Shown: one piece after another, positions 43,718 to 52,889 of the stretch
How the letters are laid out: every line of letters starts with the position of its first letter
Position numbering within the stretch: position 1 is the first letter of the stretch
Assembly: GCA_020846655.1 (NCBI GenBank)
Contig: JADLDL010000375.1
Coordinates: forward strand, 1-64,000
Source: Saprospiraceae bacterium
Lineage (GTDB): Bacteria > Bacteroidota > Bacteroidia > Chitinophagales > Saprospiraceae
Direction: 5' to 3'
Length of the DNA: 64,000 bases
The notes under the pieces: generated by a model
Databases searched by the model: none
The model's input: the letters and a program-made list of their open reading frames with translations, nothing else
What the model was told of the DNA's origin: nothing
Position numbers and translations under genes: made by a program

Positions 43718-45133
43718 TTGAGCACTCCTTTTCGACTGGTCCTTGCTTTTGCCGCCCTGGCGGCCTGGACGGCCATGGTGCAACACCACCCATTTTTTTG
43801 GGATACGGTCCAACTGGCGAGCAAACACGCGCATTTTTTTTACGACAACAGCCTCCAATGGGCGCCCCTGCCGCCTGAAATCGATAGCGGACACCCGCCG
43901 GTTTTTGGCTACATGCTGGCCGTGGCCTGGACCTTTTTCGGCAAAACATTGCCCATCAGCCATTGGATGATGTGGCCAGTTCTGTGTGGGATCGTGGCCC
44001 TGCTGCTCCGGTTGGGGGTTCGCTTGGGTGGCGCGGCCAAGGCCTGGTGGCTGCCGGCTCTGGCAATTGCCGATCCGGTTTTGGCCGGCCAAAGCGTGTT
44101 GGTTAGCCCCGACCTGGTGTTGGTGCTGTGTTTGTTGCTGGCCCTGGAAGGGGTGCTGGACGGGCGGTTTGGGTGGCTCCTGCTGGGTGTGCTGGGCTTG
44201 TGTATGATCAGTATGCGTGGTATGATGACGGCGGCGGCGCTTTTTGCCTGGTGTTCCGGCGCTTATTTTCTGCCTGCCGTTTTTCCGAAGGTTATCTGGC
44301 GGTACTGGCTCGCCTTTTTGCCCGGATTTGCCTTTGGCGCCTGGTTTTTAACCTGGCATCTGGCGCAGACCGGCTGGATTGGGTATCATGCGGGCTCTCC
44401 TTGGGCGCAGGCCTTTGCTACGAGCGAAGGCTGGGGTCTGCTGCGCAATGTATTGGTCATCGGGTGGCGTTGGACAGACGTTGGGCGGGTTTTCGAATGG
44501 CTGTTGCTTCTTGTGCTGTTGGCACGTTGGTGGCGGCATGGTGCCGGGGCGCAAAAAGAAGCCGGGATTGACGTGCGGGTATTGCTCAGTTTGTTGGCCT
44601 GCCTGGCTATATTTTTAAGTCCCTCTGCCCTACTCTACCAGAATCTTTCGGCACACCGGTATTTTTTGCCCCTCTTTTTGGCCTTGCATATGCTCGTGTT
44701 GGGTTGGGTGGCGCAAACCAGGTTTCCGAAAGGCTGGACTAACCTGGCTTTAGGCGCCTTGTTTGCCGGCCTGCTTACCGGCAATGGCTGGATTTATCCG
44801 CGCGGCATTTCGATGGATTGGGATTCAACCCTGGCACATTTGCCCTACTACCGCCTGCGAGCAGATTTTATGCGATATCTGGAGGAAAATCAACTAGATT
44901 TTCAAAACATTGGAACTGCTTTCCCCAATATAAATTCAGGAGAGGTACTTTTGCTCGATGGAGACCATCGAATATTTCAGGAAAAAGACTTTTCCCGCAA
45001 TAGTTTCGTTTGGACATCGAACATTTTCAACGACTTCTCCGAAGAGGATTATCAGTTGCTTTCGCGGGACTGGGTTTTAATCAAACGCCAGGAGTCCGCC
45101 GGTGTTTGGATGGAGCTTTACCGGCGCAAATGA
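43718..45133 (+). CDS. GT-C-type (ArnT/PMT-like) membrane glycosyltransferase-like protein
   Basis: The product has 471 residues and starts at TTG 43718; ATG 43775 is the alternative. About ten to eleven transmembrane helices are present. The first extracytoplasmic loop has HHPFFWDTVQLAS and later WAPLPPEIDSGHPPVFGYML, a D-containing loop and a GHPP motif like those in PMT_2/ArnT dolichyl- or undecaprenyl-phosphate sugar transferases. The lipid-linked sugar and acceptor are unknown. It follows folE closely, without functional logic, and ends before a repeat-bearing intergenic region. Confidence 0.75.
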   Translation: MSTPFRLVLAFAALAAWTAMVQHHPFFWDTVQLASKHAHFFYDNSLQWAPLPPEIDSGHPPVFGYMLAVAWTFFGKTLPISHWMMWPVLCGIVALLLRLGVRLGGAAKAWWLPALAIADPVLAGQSVLVSPDLVLVLCLLLALEGVLDGRFGWLLLGVLGLCMISMRGMMTAAALFAWCSGAYFLPAVFPKVIWRYWLAFLPGFAFGAWFLTWHLAQTGWIGYHAGSPWAQAFATSEGWGLLRNVLVIGWRWTDVGRVFEWLLLLVLLARWWRHGAGAQKEAGIDVRVLLSLLACLAIFLSPSALLYQNLSAHRYFLPLFLALHMLVLGWVAQTRFPKGWTNLALGALFAGLLTGNGWIYPRGISMDWDSTLAHLPYYRLRADFMRYLEENQLDFQNIGTAFPNINSGEVLLLDGDHRIFQEKDFSRNSFVWTSNIFNDFSEEDYQLLSRDWVLIKRQESAGVWMELYRRK

Positions 45134-45495
45134 TACTTCGTTCAACCCTCCAACCCAGCCAATACCAACAAACCTGCGTTAACCCTACAATACCAAAGTA
45201 TTCGCCGGACCTTAGCCATCCGGTACGAGACGTCTCCCGCACCGGATACTCGGTTGGGAAGAACGAAGCGAAGGCCAGTTGCTCAGCAAAGGCAACCTTT
45301 TCTCCGTAAAACAGTCGCCTTATTGGGCAGAACATGCGCAAGAGCATGACAAATTGCGAGATTCGCTGCACTTATATTTTTAAATTTGGAGGTATGAAAA
45401 CGATTTTGCCGTAACTTTTTTTACTGTGCGGAAAAAATCTAAATTGCCCCCGCATCGTTCAAACGTTTTTTCAACCTATTCGCCCGATCAGCAAC
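45134..45495. other. 362-base gene-free region with a palindromic repeat
   Basis: It lies between the GT-C-like gene and the coiled-coil gene. It holds the palindromic element at 45218-45247 followed by a GAACGAAGCGAAGGCC tract. Beyond about 45380 it is AT-rich, probably holding the promoter of the coiled-coil gene, but no clean TAnnTTTG is seen. Confidence 0.6.
45218..45247. repeat. Palindromic intergenic repeat element
   Basis: Arms ATCCGGT and ACCGGAT enclose the perfect palindrome GAGACGTCTC at 45227-45236. The form resembles dispersed, REP-like intergenic elements of Bacteroidota genomes (recalled, not searched). Only this copy was noticed in the window. Confidence 0.55.
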
Positions 45496-48400
45496 ATGAT
45501 ATCCAACCTTCGTTTTTTTTCAGCCTTCCTTGTGGGCATGTGTCTTTCTGTGTCCTTGCAAGCCCAAGACTGTACCTCAACCATTAAAGAAAACAAAAAA
45601 ATTTCCGGATTGCAAATTGTACGGACCGATCTCATCACCATTGTGGTGCGCGGAGGATACAACTACGGTATGGAGTTTTTTACCGACGAAAAGGGCATTT
45701 ATGGGCGAATGACTTCCGTTGGAGGCATCGAGTTCAATCAGGACGATCAGGTTGTTTTTGTGGATTTTACCGGAAAAGAACGGATTTACAAATTTGTCAG
45801 CCTCGGCGAAGTGGTGCCCGGCAACGTGCCAACCCATCGAAACAACCTGCAACTGGACCTTGAGGCCATACAGTGGCTATCCAGTACAACGATCACCAAT
45901 ATCAACCTGATCAATTTTGTAGACCGCCAGAAGTACAAGTTTACGATCAACCCCAACCGCCAAAGCGAGTTCCGCAATTTGTGTGTTTGCTTTTTTAATT
46001 CGCTGGAAGTCTCTTCTGTGAAAAACACACCCGGCGCACAAGTAGAAATCAAGCCCAAACAAGCGGCTGCCACCGCAGCGGCTGACAAAAATACAGGCTC
46101 CGCCACCGGAAAGCCTACCGGCGCCAAGCCTACAAAATCTTCTGCGGCAGTGAGCGACGACGAGGTGACGAACCTGAGAGCCGATCTTGAGAAAACAAAA
46201 GAGGCGCTGCGCAACGAGATCAAGGCTGAAAAAGAACGCGGCGAATCGATCAAACTTCAGCTCCAGCAGGAAGTTGCTGCTGCACGGGAAGCCGCCAACC
46301 AGAAAAAACTGGAATACGCCAATGAAGTGCTGGAGGCCCGAAAAGTTAGCCTCGCGGAGATCGAAAAGGCCAAAGCCGATGCCCAGTCCTACATCAATCA
46401 GAACCGGATGAAGGCAGATTCCGCTGTTTCCCGCATTTCCAATAGCGTGGAGGAAGCCCAACGGAAAGCCGCCGAAGACGTACAACGCGCCCGGGTCGCC
46501 TCAGCCGAAGAGGTGCAAAAAGCGCGCGAAAATGCCGCCAAAGAACTGGCTGCAGTAAAAGAAAAACTGGACCAGGCCAAACTTCAGTACACCGATGAAA
46601 TCGCCAGCGCCCGTTCCAATGCCGATGAGGAACTCAAACGCATTCGCGAAGAAAATGGCAAGGTCGTGAGCGACGCCCGCGAACGAGCCAAACTGGAGCA
46701 GAACAAAACCACCGAAGACGTGGTGACTGCAAAAAAAACGGCCTCCGAACAAATCCTCAAAATCCAGGAAGAAACCGCCAACGAGGTAGCCCAAACGCGT
46801 GAAAACGCCGTCATGGAAAAACAACGTCTCGCTACCGAGCTCGCCGAATCCCGCCGCAAAGCAGCCGAAGAAAAAGCCTTGGTGCAGCAAAACAGCTCCG
46901 CCGAAATCGCTGAGATTCGCGAGAACCTTGCCAAACAAAAAGAAGCCTCTGCCCTCGAAGTGGTGGAATCTAAAAAACGGGCAGCCGAAGAAATCGAACG
47001 CACCCGCCAGGAAGTGCAAGCCCAAAAAACAAAAGCCGAAACAGACAAATCGAATATCGCCAAAGAAGTGGCCGATAGCCGCCAGCGCGCTGCCCAAAGT
47101 GTCCAACAGGTACAAGATGAAGCCACTAAAGCTATTGCCGACGCCCAAATCCGTGCTAAAATGGAACGGGATTCCATCGCCGCCGGCATCATCAATGCCC
47201 GAAAAAAGGCTGAAGATGAACTGAAAAAAATCCAGGACGAACTGACCCGCGCCATCGCTGCCGCCAAAGAGCAGGAAAATAAAATCAAACAGGAAAGCGC
47301 CACCGAAGTCATGCGCGCCCGCGACCGCAGCCAACAAGAAATCAGCAAAGCCCAACAGGAAGCCCAAAGCAAGGTGCAGGACGCTGTTTCCAAATCCGAC
47401 CAGGCCCAAAAATTGTACGCCACGGAAGTCGTTTCGGCCAAACAAACCGCCGATGAACGCATCAAACAAATCCAGCAGGAGGCCGCTCAATCCATCGCGG
47501 ATGCCAAGAAGAAACAACAGGAAACCAGTACCATGACAGCGCAGGAGGTGATCAATGCCCGGGAAAAAGCCGCCGCAGAGGTGGCTAAAGCCCAGGAAAA
47601 AGCCGCCCAGGATATCGCCGCCGCCAGAGAGGCGCAAGTCCGCGCCCAGCAGGATGCCGCCAATGCCGTGTCCGATTACAAACGACAAAGCGCCCAAGCC
47701 ATCTCTGCCATCAAAACCGCCGAAGCCGACAGTGTTCGGGTAGCCCGCGAAAACTCCTCCCGCGAACGGCAACGCCTGGCTTCGGATGTGGCAACTGCCC
47801 GGGAACGCGCCGCTCAGGAAATCGCTACCACCAACCAGAAGGCCGCCGAAGATGTAAAACTGGCAAAAGAAAATGCCGCCAAAGCCCGGCAGGAGGCTGC
47901 AGAAGCCGTTGCCAAAGCAAAAGAAGAAGCCGCCAACCTGATCGCCAGCACCCGTGAAAGTGCTGCCAAAGAAGTGGCCGGCACCAAACAGCAAGCCCTG
48001 GAGGCAATTGCCCTCGCCAAAAAGGAGGCGGATGATAAAAGAGCCGCTATGGCCAAGGAAGTATCCGACGCACAGGAACGCTCCCGGAAAGAAATGGAAG
48101 ACGTGCGGGCCCACGCTGCCGCCGAAGTAGCCGCCGCCCGGAAAGACGCGGAAGAAAAACGCCGGCAATACACGATGGAAACCGAACAGGCCCGTAAAAA
48201 AACGCAGGAAGAAATCGCCGCCGGCCAAAAAGAAGCCACTGAATCGGTCTACAAAGCCAAACAAGAGGCCGCCGCCAATATTCAGGCGACCAAAGACCAG
48301 GAAGCCAAAGTAGTGACCGATACGAAAGCCCAAAGCGCCACCGAAGTAGCAAAAGCAAAAGCCGACAGCGCCGCCGAGGTGTCAAAGACAAAATCGGAAG

Positions 48401-48585
48401 CAGCCGCCGAAATCGCTAAAGCCCAAGCCGACGCAGCCCAGGCTATTGCAGCAGAAAACCAAAAGGTCAAGCAGGCCCAGCAACAACTGACGCAACTTCA
48501 GTCGGATGTACAAAAGGCACAAGCCGAATTGCAACGCCTGCAGGAGGAAATTAACAAGAAGAAACAAAAGAACGGCGACAACTAA
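45496..48585 (+). CDS. Giant exported Ala/Glu/Lys-rich coiled-coil protein
   Basis: The product has 1029 residues. A signal peptide (MISNLRFFSAFLVGMCLSV, then SLQAQ) precedes a globular, beta-rich N-terminal domain (about 25-170) with NYGMEFFTDEKGIYGRM and YKFTINPNRQSEFRNLC. A short Ala/Thr/Gly/Pro linker follows. From about 215 to the end the protein is one almost uninterrupted helix-forming tract of Ala, Glu, Lys, Gln and Arg, with recurring units such as EVQKARENAAKELAAVKEKL and ARERAAQEIATTNQKAAEDV, and very few Gly or Pro. It ends in a Leu/Gln-rich coiled coil and a basic tail. There is no transmembrane helix besides the signal peptide and no sorting domain, so a periplasmic rod is likely. 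The function is unknown. Confidence 0.85.
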   Translation: MISNLRFFSAFLVGMCLSVSLQAQDCTSTIKENKKISGLQIVRTDLITIVVRGGYNYGMEFFTDEKGIYGRMTSVGGIEFNQDDQVVFVDFTGKERIYKFVSLGEVVPGNVPTHRNNLQLDLEAIQWLSSTTITNINLINFVDRQKYKFTINPNRQSEFRNLCVCFFNSLEVSSVKNTPGAQVEIKPKQAAATAAADKNTGSATGKPTGAKPTKSSAAVSDDEVTNLRADLEKTKEALRNEIKAEKERGESIKLQLQQEVAAAREAANQKKLEYANEVLEARKVSLAEIEKAKADAQSYINQNRMKADSAVSRISNSVEEAQRKAAEDVQRARVASAEEVQKARENAAKELAAVKEKLDQAKLQYTDEIASARSNADEELKRIREENGKVVSDARERAKLEQNKTTEDVVTAKKTASEQILKIQEETANEVAQTRENAVMEKQRLATELAESRRKAAEEKALVQQNSSAEIAEIRENLAKQKEASALEVVESKKRAAEEIERTRQEVQAQKTKAETDKSNIAKEVADSRQRAAQSVQQVQDEATKAIADAQIRAKMERDSIAAGIINARKKAEDELKKIQDELTRAIAAAKEQENKIKQESATEVMRARDRSQQEISKAQQEAQSKVQDAVSKSDQAQKLYATEVVSAKQTADERIKQIQQEAAQSIADAKKKQQETSTMTAQEVINAREKAAAEVAKAQEKAAQDIAAAREAQVRAQQDAANAVSDYKRQSAQAISAIKTAEADSVRVARENSSRERQRLASDVATARERAAQEIATTNQKAAEDVKLAKENAAKARQEAAEAVAKAKEEAANLIASTRESAAKEVAGTKQQALEAIALAKKEADDKRAAMAKEVSDAQERSRKEMEDVRAHAAAEVAAARKDAEEKRRQYTMETEQARKKTQEEIAAGQKEATESVYKAKQEAAANIQATKDQEAKVVTDTKAQSATEVAKAKADSAAEVSKTKSEAAAEIAKAQADAAQAIAAENQKVKQAQQQLTQLQSDVQKAQAELQRLQEEINKKKQKNGDN

Positions 48586-49133
48586 ATCTTGGCCAGGAAC
48601 GCAAGCGTTTGTTGGACTAAAACATCCAACGGCAAGTCTTCCTCCAGGCGCAACACCGGGCAACTCAGGGTATCCAGCCAGGCCAATTCGGCCTGGCGGC
48701 TGCGCCGGTTGTCCGGTTCAAGGTCGTAGCGGGCGGCCCACTCCACAAATTTTTCATACACAGGGTGCAAATCACCGCCGGGCGACACCCGCTCCCGGCC
48801 ATAGCGCTCGCATTCCCGTTGCCAAATGCGCGCCCGGCGAATATCGGCAGGTAGCCAGCGGTACACAACAGCCTCAAAACGAGGACTCCAGACATCTCCC
48901 CAGCCCAGCATGGCGCCCGAAAGAACAAAGCAAGGCGCTTGTTTCAGATCGGCACTCATGACCTGCAAGCGGTGTTGTGGATTGCGCTTGCGCCGAAACG
49001 GCAAGGCGTCGTCCGTAAACCAATAGTAGTTATCGGTATCGAAAAAAGGGTAGTCCAAATGGCCGGCCAGTGCCTTGCCCAGGCTGGTAACGCCTGAACC
49101 CGGCGCGCCGAGAAGGTGGATGCGCGAGATCAC
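48582..49133 (-). CDS. P-loop adenylate-kinase-like protein
   Basis: The product has 183 residues with a Walker A GAPGSGVTSLGKALA near 9-23 and a small NTP-kinase plan: FFDTDNYYW as the substrate-side Asp and an RxxxR pair in a lid-like YRWLPADIRRARIWQRECER. It resembles topology-modulation or adenylate-kinase-type proteins that phosphorylate an unknown nucleoside or small molecule. Its stop overlaps the convergent coiled-coil gene by 4 bases, and it lies just downstream of the HtrA protease gene on the same strand, 15 bases after that gene's upstream-facing stop. Confidence 0.8.
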   Translation of the reverse strand: MISRIHLLGAPGSGVTSLGKALAGHLDYPFFDTDNYYWFTDDALPFRRKRNPQHRLQVMSADLKQAPCFVLSGAMLGWGDVWSPRFEAVVYRWLPADIRRARIWQRECERYGRERVSPGGDLHPVYEKFVEWAARYDLEPDNRRSRQAELAWLDTLSCPVLRLEEDLPLDVLVQQTLAFLAKI

Positions 49134-49148
49134 GAGGGTTGGCTGGTT

Positions 49149-50588
49149 TTAGTCGCGTTTCTTGAACCGGTAGGAGTACAAATCACTCTCTCCTTCATAA
49201 TACCCATCCAAAACGATATTGTTGTACGCATTGCGCACACACTCAACGGTTTCTGAAATATCGCTTACCCGGTTGCCGTTCACGCTCGTGATCACGAAGC
49301 CAGGTTGCATATTCGTGGTGTAAATGATGCTGCCCCGGCGCACGCTCGTGACCATAGCCCCTTGAACCCGCATCCGGCGCTGTTCCTCCTCTGTCAGGTT
49401 TCGAATTTCAAAACCCAGGGATTCTTCGAGTTCATTGCCTCGAAACTGCGCCGATTTTCCGGTAGAATTGTTGCCGTCTTTGAGCAATACGTTGGCCGAA
49501 AGTTTGCGGCCATCGCGCCAAAATTCCACCCGAATCCGGTCGCCAGGCCGGTAGCGACCCACGAACTCCTGCAGTTCCGGGGTGCGCCGCACGCGGGCTT
49601 CATTGAGCCCCAGGATAACATCACCCGAGCGCAAGCCGGCATCTGCTGCCGCGCCATTGTTGTTGATCCGGGTTACCCGAACGCCATCCGCATTGGGCAA
49701 GCCAATTTCGCGCGCTACCTCGCTGTCCAAGTCCTCAATGTTTACGCCCAAAAACGCGCGTTGCACTTCGCCAAACTCCCGCAAATCCCGAATGACTTTT
49801 TGAACCAGATTGGAAGGCACCGCAAAAGAATAGCCTTCATAACTACCTGATTCTGTAATGATAGCAGTATTGATGCCAATCAATTCGCCGGCAGTATTGA
49901 CCAAAGACCCGCCGCTGTTTCCCGGATTTACCGCAGCGTCCGTTTGAATAAACGATTCAATGCTCGTTACGCCCCCCAGGATATTGATATTTCGGCCTTT
50001 AGCGCTCACAATACCCGCTGTTACGGTACTTTCCAGGTTAAAAGGATTCCCCACGGCCAATACCCATTCCCCAACCCTGACCGAATCACTGTTTCCAAAA
50101 ACCATAAACGGCAGGTCGTACTCGTCAATTTTCAGCAAGGCAATATCCGTGGAAGGGTCCGATCCAATCAAAGTGGCTTGGTATTGCCGTTTGTCTGAAA
50201 GCGTTACTTTGATGTCTCTGCTCTTTTCCACCACATGGTGGTTGGTGACGATATAGCCATCCGGCGACATGATAACCCCGGAGCCGGAAGAGCCCGTCAA
50301 TGAACTGTTGCCCCAAATACCGCTCCCCGATTCCAGCAACGCCCGTATATTGACCACGGCAGGCGTCGCTACCTCAGCAGCCGTTGTAAATTCCGTTGGA
50401 GCAGCGGAATAAAAAGAACTGTTGGACCGGGCATTAAAAAGTTTGTCCACCAGGCCCGTATACCGCACCTCGCCATTTTCGCCCGAGTTCCACAACACCC
50501 GGCGTGGGCCTTCTAACTGACGATACAGGAAAACGGACAATACCGAACTGGTGATGGAAACAGCGAATAGCAACAGGAGTTTTTTCAT
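49149..50588 (-). CDS. htrA: HtrA/DegP-family serine protease with PDZ domains
   Basis: The product has 479 residues and is a periplasmic quality-control protease. A signal or anchor helix spans 3-22, with the start at the ATG at 50588 directly before it. The trypsin-like domain has the triad His118 (TNHHVV), Asp148 (STDIALL) and Ser225 (NPGNSGGSLV). PDZ1 (about 275-370) starts AFLGVNIEDLDSEVA, and a second, degenerate PDZ (about 390-479) includes SVRRGSIIYTTNMQPGFVI. The plan fits DegP/DegQ of Bacteroidota. The P-loop kinase gene follows on the same strand. Confidence 0.93.
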   Translation of the reverse strand: MKKLLLLFAVSITSSVLSVFLYRQLEGPRRVLWNSGENGEVRYTGLVDKLFNARSNSSFYSAAPTEFTTAAEVATPAVVNIRALLESGSGIWGNSSLTGSSGSGVIMSPDGYIVTNHHVVEKSRDIKVTLSDKRQYQATLIGSDPSTDIALLKIDEYDLPFMVFGNSDSVRVGEWVLAVGNPFNLESTVTAGIVSAKGRNINILGGVTSIESFIQTDAAVNPGNSGGSLVNTAGELIGINTAIITESGSYEGYSFAVPSNLVQKVIRDLREFGEVQRAFLGVNIEDLDSEVAREIGLPNADGVRVTRINNNGAAADAGLRSGDVILGLNEARVRRTPELQEFVGRYRPGDRIRVEFWRDGRKLSANVLLKDGNNSTGKSAQFRGNELEESLGFEIRNLTEEEQRRMRVQGAMVTSVRRGSIIYTTNMQPGFVITSVNGNRVSDISETVECVRNAYNNIVLDGYYEGESDLYSYRFKKRD

Positions 50589-50772
50589 GGACACAAGCGG
50601 GTAAAACATTTAGTTGGAGTTAAATGTTTTTTTCAAAAAGTATAGACGACAAAACGCAGCATTCTGTGTTTTAGTTTAAACATCCGGACACACAGCCCCG
50701 GTTCAACAGAAACAACAACCATTCCCTATAAAAATCATGCCTTTTCACGAATCTTAACAACATTTTATGCCG

Positions 50773-50780
50773 GACCTTTG
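50773..50780 (+). promoter_or_regulatory. Weak -7-like element for dapF
   Basis: GACCTTTG differs from TAnnTTTG at its first base and lies 21 bases before the ATG at 50802. Confidence 0.35.
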
Positions 50781-50801
50781 CGAAGAACAGCATTTTACTT
50801 T

Positions 50802-51644
50802 ATGAAAATACAATTTTGGAAATATCAGGGCGCCGGAAACGACTTTGTCATGCTCGATCAGCGCCACACCCAAACCCTCGACCGATCGCATACCCGGCAC
50901 ATTGCCTTTTTGTGTAACCGCCATTTTGGCATTGGTGCCGACGGCCTGATCCTCTTGCAACAACACCCGGAGTGTGATTTTGAAATGGTGTATTTCAATG
51001 CCGATGGCCGCGAAAGTACCATGTGTGGAAATGGGGGGCGCTGCATCGCCGCCTTTGCCAAGCACCTGGGCCTTCCGGGTGAGCAGTACCGCTTCTGGGC
51101 CATCGATGGTTTGCACGAAGCAACACTCCCCCACCCGATAGGCCCGGGTGGCGAATGGGTGGAATTAAAAATGACAGATGTTGCTGCGGTGGAATCGAAC
51201 GAAGCCGGCCAACCGGAATTTGTGTTGAATACCGGCTCTCCGCACTTCATCCGCTTTGCTCCCTCGGTAGATGAACTGGATATGGTGGCGGAAGGCCGAG
51301 CCGTGCGGTACTCCGACCGTTTTCAGGCAGCCGGCATCAATGTCAATTTAGTACAGGAAGGCCCTGAGGGGCATTTGCGAATCCGGACCTACGAACGGGG
51401 CGTGGAGGATGAAACCCTGGCCTGCGGAACCGGTGTCACCGCAGCGGCACTGGCTGAGCATACCCGCAAGCACTGGTCGCCGGGCGCCCATTCGGTACAA
51501 GTGCATACGCGGGGCGGCCAGTTGAGTGTGCGCTGGATGGCCCATGCAGATGGTTCCTTCAGCAATATTTGGCTTTGCGGACCGGCGCAACGCGTGTTTT
51601 CCGGCGAAATCATCCTGCCTGACTCGGAAACAGATTTGCCTTGA
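50802..51644 (+). CDS. dapF: Diaminopimelate epimerase
   Basis: The product has 280 residues and converts LL- to meso-diaminopimelate for lysine and peptidoglycan. The two catalytic cysteines are Cys75 in STMCGNGGRCIAAF and Cys208 in ETLACGTGVTAAA, one from each pseudo-symmetrical half. The N-terminus IQFWKYQGAGNDFVMLD is the family signature and fixes the start at the ATG at 50802. It is divergent from htrA. An outer-membrane-type gene follows after 57 bases. Confidence 0.96.
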   Translation: MKIQFWKYQGAGNDFVMLDQRHTQTLDRSHTRHIAFLCNRHFGIGADGLILLQQHPECDFEMVYFNADGRESTMCGNGGRCIAAFAKHLGLPGEQYRFWAIDGLHEATLPHPIGPGGEWVELKMTDVAAVESNEAGQPEFVLNTGSPHFIRFAPSVDELDMVAEGRAVRYSDRFQAAGINVNLVQEGPEGHLRIRTYERGVEDETLACGTGVTAAALAEHTRKHWSPGAHSVQVHTRGGQLSVRWMAHADGSFSNIWLCGPAQRVFSGEIILPDSETDLP

Positions 51645-51701
51645 TCCTTTGATCGTACGGGAAGGCCGCAATACCTTGCAGACCTTAAATATCAAACCCA
51701 T

Positions 51702-52862
51702 ATGCTACATCGATACCTTTTTTTGCTGGCCCTTTGGCTCCCTTTTTTTGGGCATGCCCAGACGGATAGCCTGTCGTCGACTGCTGAAAAAATAATCCAG
51801 GCCCGGCGCGAGTTGCGCGCAGCGTTTTCCATCGACAACCGGCAAGATGTCCAGTATTGGCTGGAAATACTCCACCAACTCGAAGATGCCGACCACTTGC
51901 CAACCCAATGGGACGAACGCTGGCTACTGTACATTTGGCTGGAAAATTACACGCCTTTGCTCGAAGAGGCAGCCCGGTTTTCGGTTGCCACCGAAGAAGA
52001 GAATATTTACAAAGTGCCGCCGCCGGCAGATAGTCTTTTTGAGTTGTTGGACAACCGGATGTACGCGATGCACGAACAATTGGCCAAGGAAATTGCAGGC
52101 TCCTTTTTGTCGGCCGAAGAAAAGGCGTTCGGGCAATTGGTTCTCGAACTCTTGCTCCGCCTGAACACGGGTGATGAGGCGGAAGCCGCTTACGATGCCC
52201 GGTTGACGGAGTTCAGGACCCTGTATCCGACTACCCGATTCGCCCGCTTCATCCGCAAACGCATGTACAATCAGGCACCTCCGGGCGACTGGGGCGTAGG
52301 CCTGGATGCCTTGTTCCTGCACGGCACCTGGTCTGGCGAGATAGAACGCTCGCTTCGCCCTTGTTTCGGGGCTGATTTTGCTTTGTTTTTTTGGAAAAAA
52401 CGCTGGAATTACCTGCTCCGGTTTTCGGTAGGCGGCCAGCGTTTGCTGAGTGATGTTGTCCAAAACGGATACGTTTGGCCCGAAGAAGACCCTTCGACTT
52501 TTTTTGCAGTGGACCTGGAGGCCGGCTACGACCTCCTCAACAAATCCCGGTTCAGGCTCTTTCCTACCCTGGGCGTTGGTTTTAGCAGCGTACACCCACC
52601 TACTCCGGATGAAGAAGAAGGCCCTAACCCGGATTATTATGAGTTTTTCAAATTCAGGGGTTTTCACCTCACCGGCGCCCTGCAGGCCGATGTAAAATTT
52701 AAATCGCCTGAAAGCGAAGTGCGAAGTTCGTACCAGGGTGTTCGGGTGCGGTTGGGGTATCGATATTTAAATTTGGACAAGGAAAACCCGTACATGAAGG
52801 GCAATATGTTTTTCTTTGCCGTTGGTTTTACGTTGTTTGGCCGCCAAGCGCAGTCGGAGTAA
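51702..52862 (+). CDS. Exported protein with C-terminal beta-barrel-like region, unknown function
   Basis: The product has 386 residues. A signal peptide (MLHRYLFLLALWLPFFGHAQ) is followed by a helical, acidic N-terminal half (about 25-190). The C-terminal half (about 195-380) alternates aromatic and polar residues in barrel-like strands (WGVGLDALFLHGTWSG, LLRFSVGGQRLLSD, FRLFPTLGVGFSSV, GVRVRLGYRYLNL) and ends in MFFFAVGFTLFGR. A small outer-membrane barrel is inferred. The family is not recognised. It sits between dapF and the NAPRTase-like gene with gaps of 57 and 27 bases. Confidence 0.75.
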   Translation: MLHRYLFLLALWLPFFGHAQTDSLSSTAEKIIQARRELRAAFSIDNRQDVQYWLEILHQLEDADHLPTQWDERWLLYIWLENYTPLLEEAARFSVATEEENIYKVPPPADSLFELLDNRMYAMHEQLAKEIAGSFLSAEEKAFGQLVLELLLRLNTGDEAEAAYDARLTEFRTLYPTTRFARFIRKRMYNQAPPGDWGVGLDALFLHGTWSGEIERSLRPCFGADFALFFWKKRWNYLLRFSVGGQRLLSDVVQNGYVWPEEDPSTFFAVDLEAGYDLLNKSRFRLFPTLGVGFSSVHPPTPDEEEGPNPDYYEFFKFRGFHLTGALQADVKFKSPESEVRSSYQGVRVRLGYRYLNLDKENPYMKGNMFFFAVGFTLFGRQAQSE

Positions 52863-52889
52863 GGCCATTCACTTTTCCCACCTGGTCCG

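Noticed and set aside
45010-45309. A short frame covering the palindromic repeat, reading RDVSRTGY
   Set aside because: Its composition comes from the repeat element and the end of the GT-C-like gene, and it has no start context or conservation signal.
45496-48585. A 610-residue open frame on the opposite strand of the coiled-coil gene (46501-48333), rich in Phe, Gly and Leu
   Set aside because: It is the complement of a low-complexity Ala/Glu/Lys coding tract, has no protein-like motifs, and the plus-strand frame has a signal peptide and a globular head.
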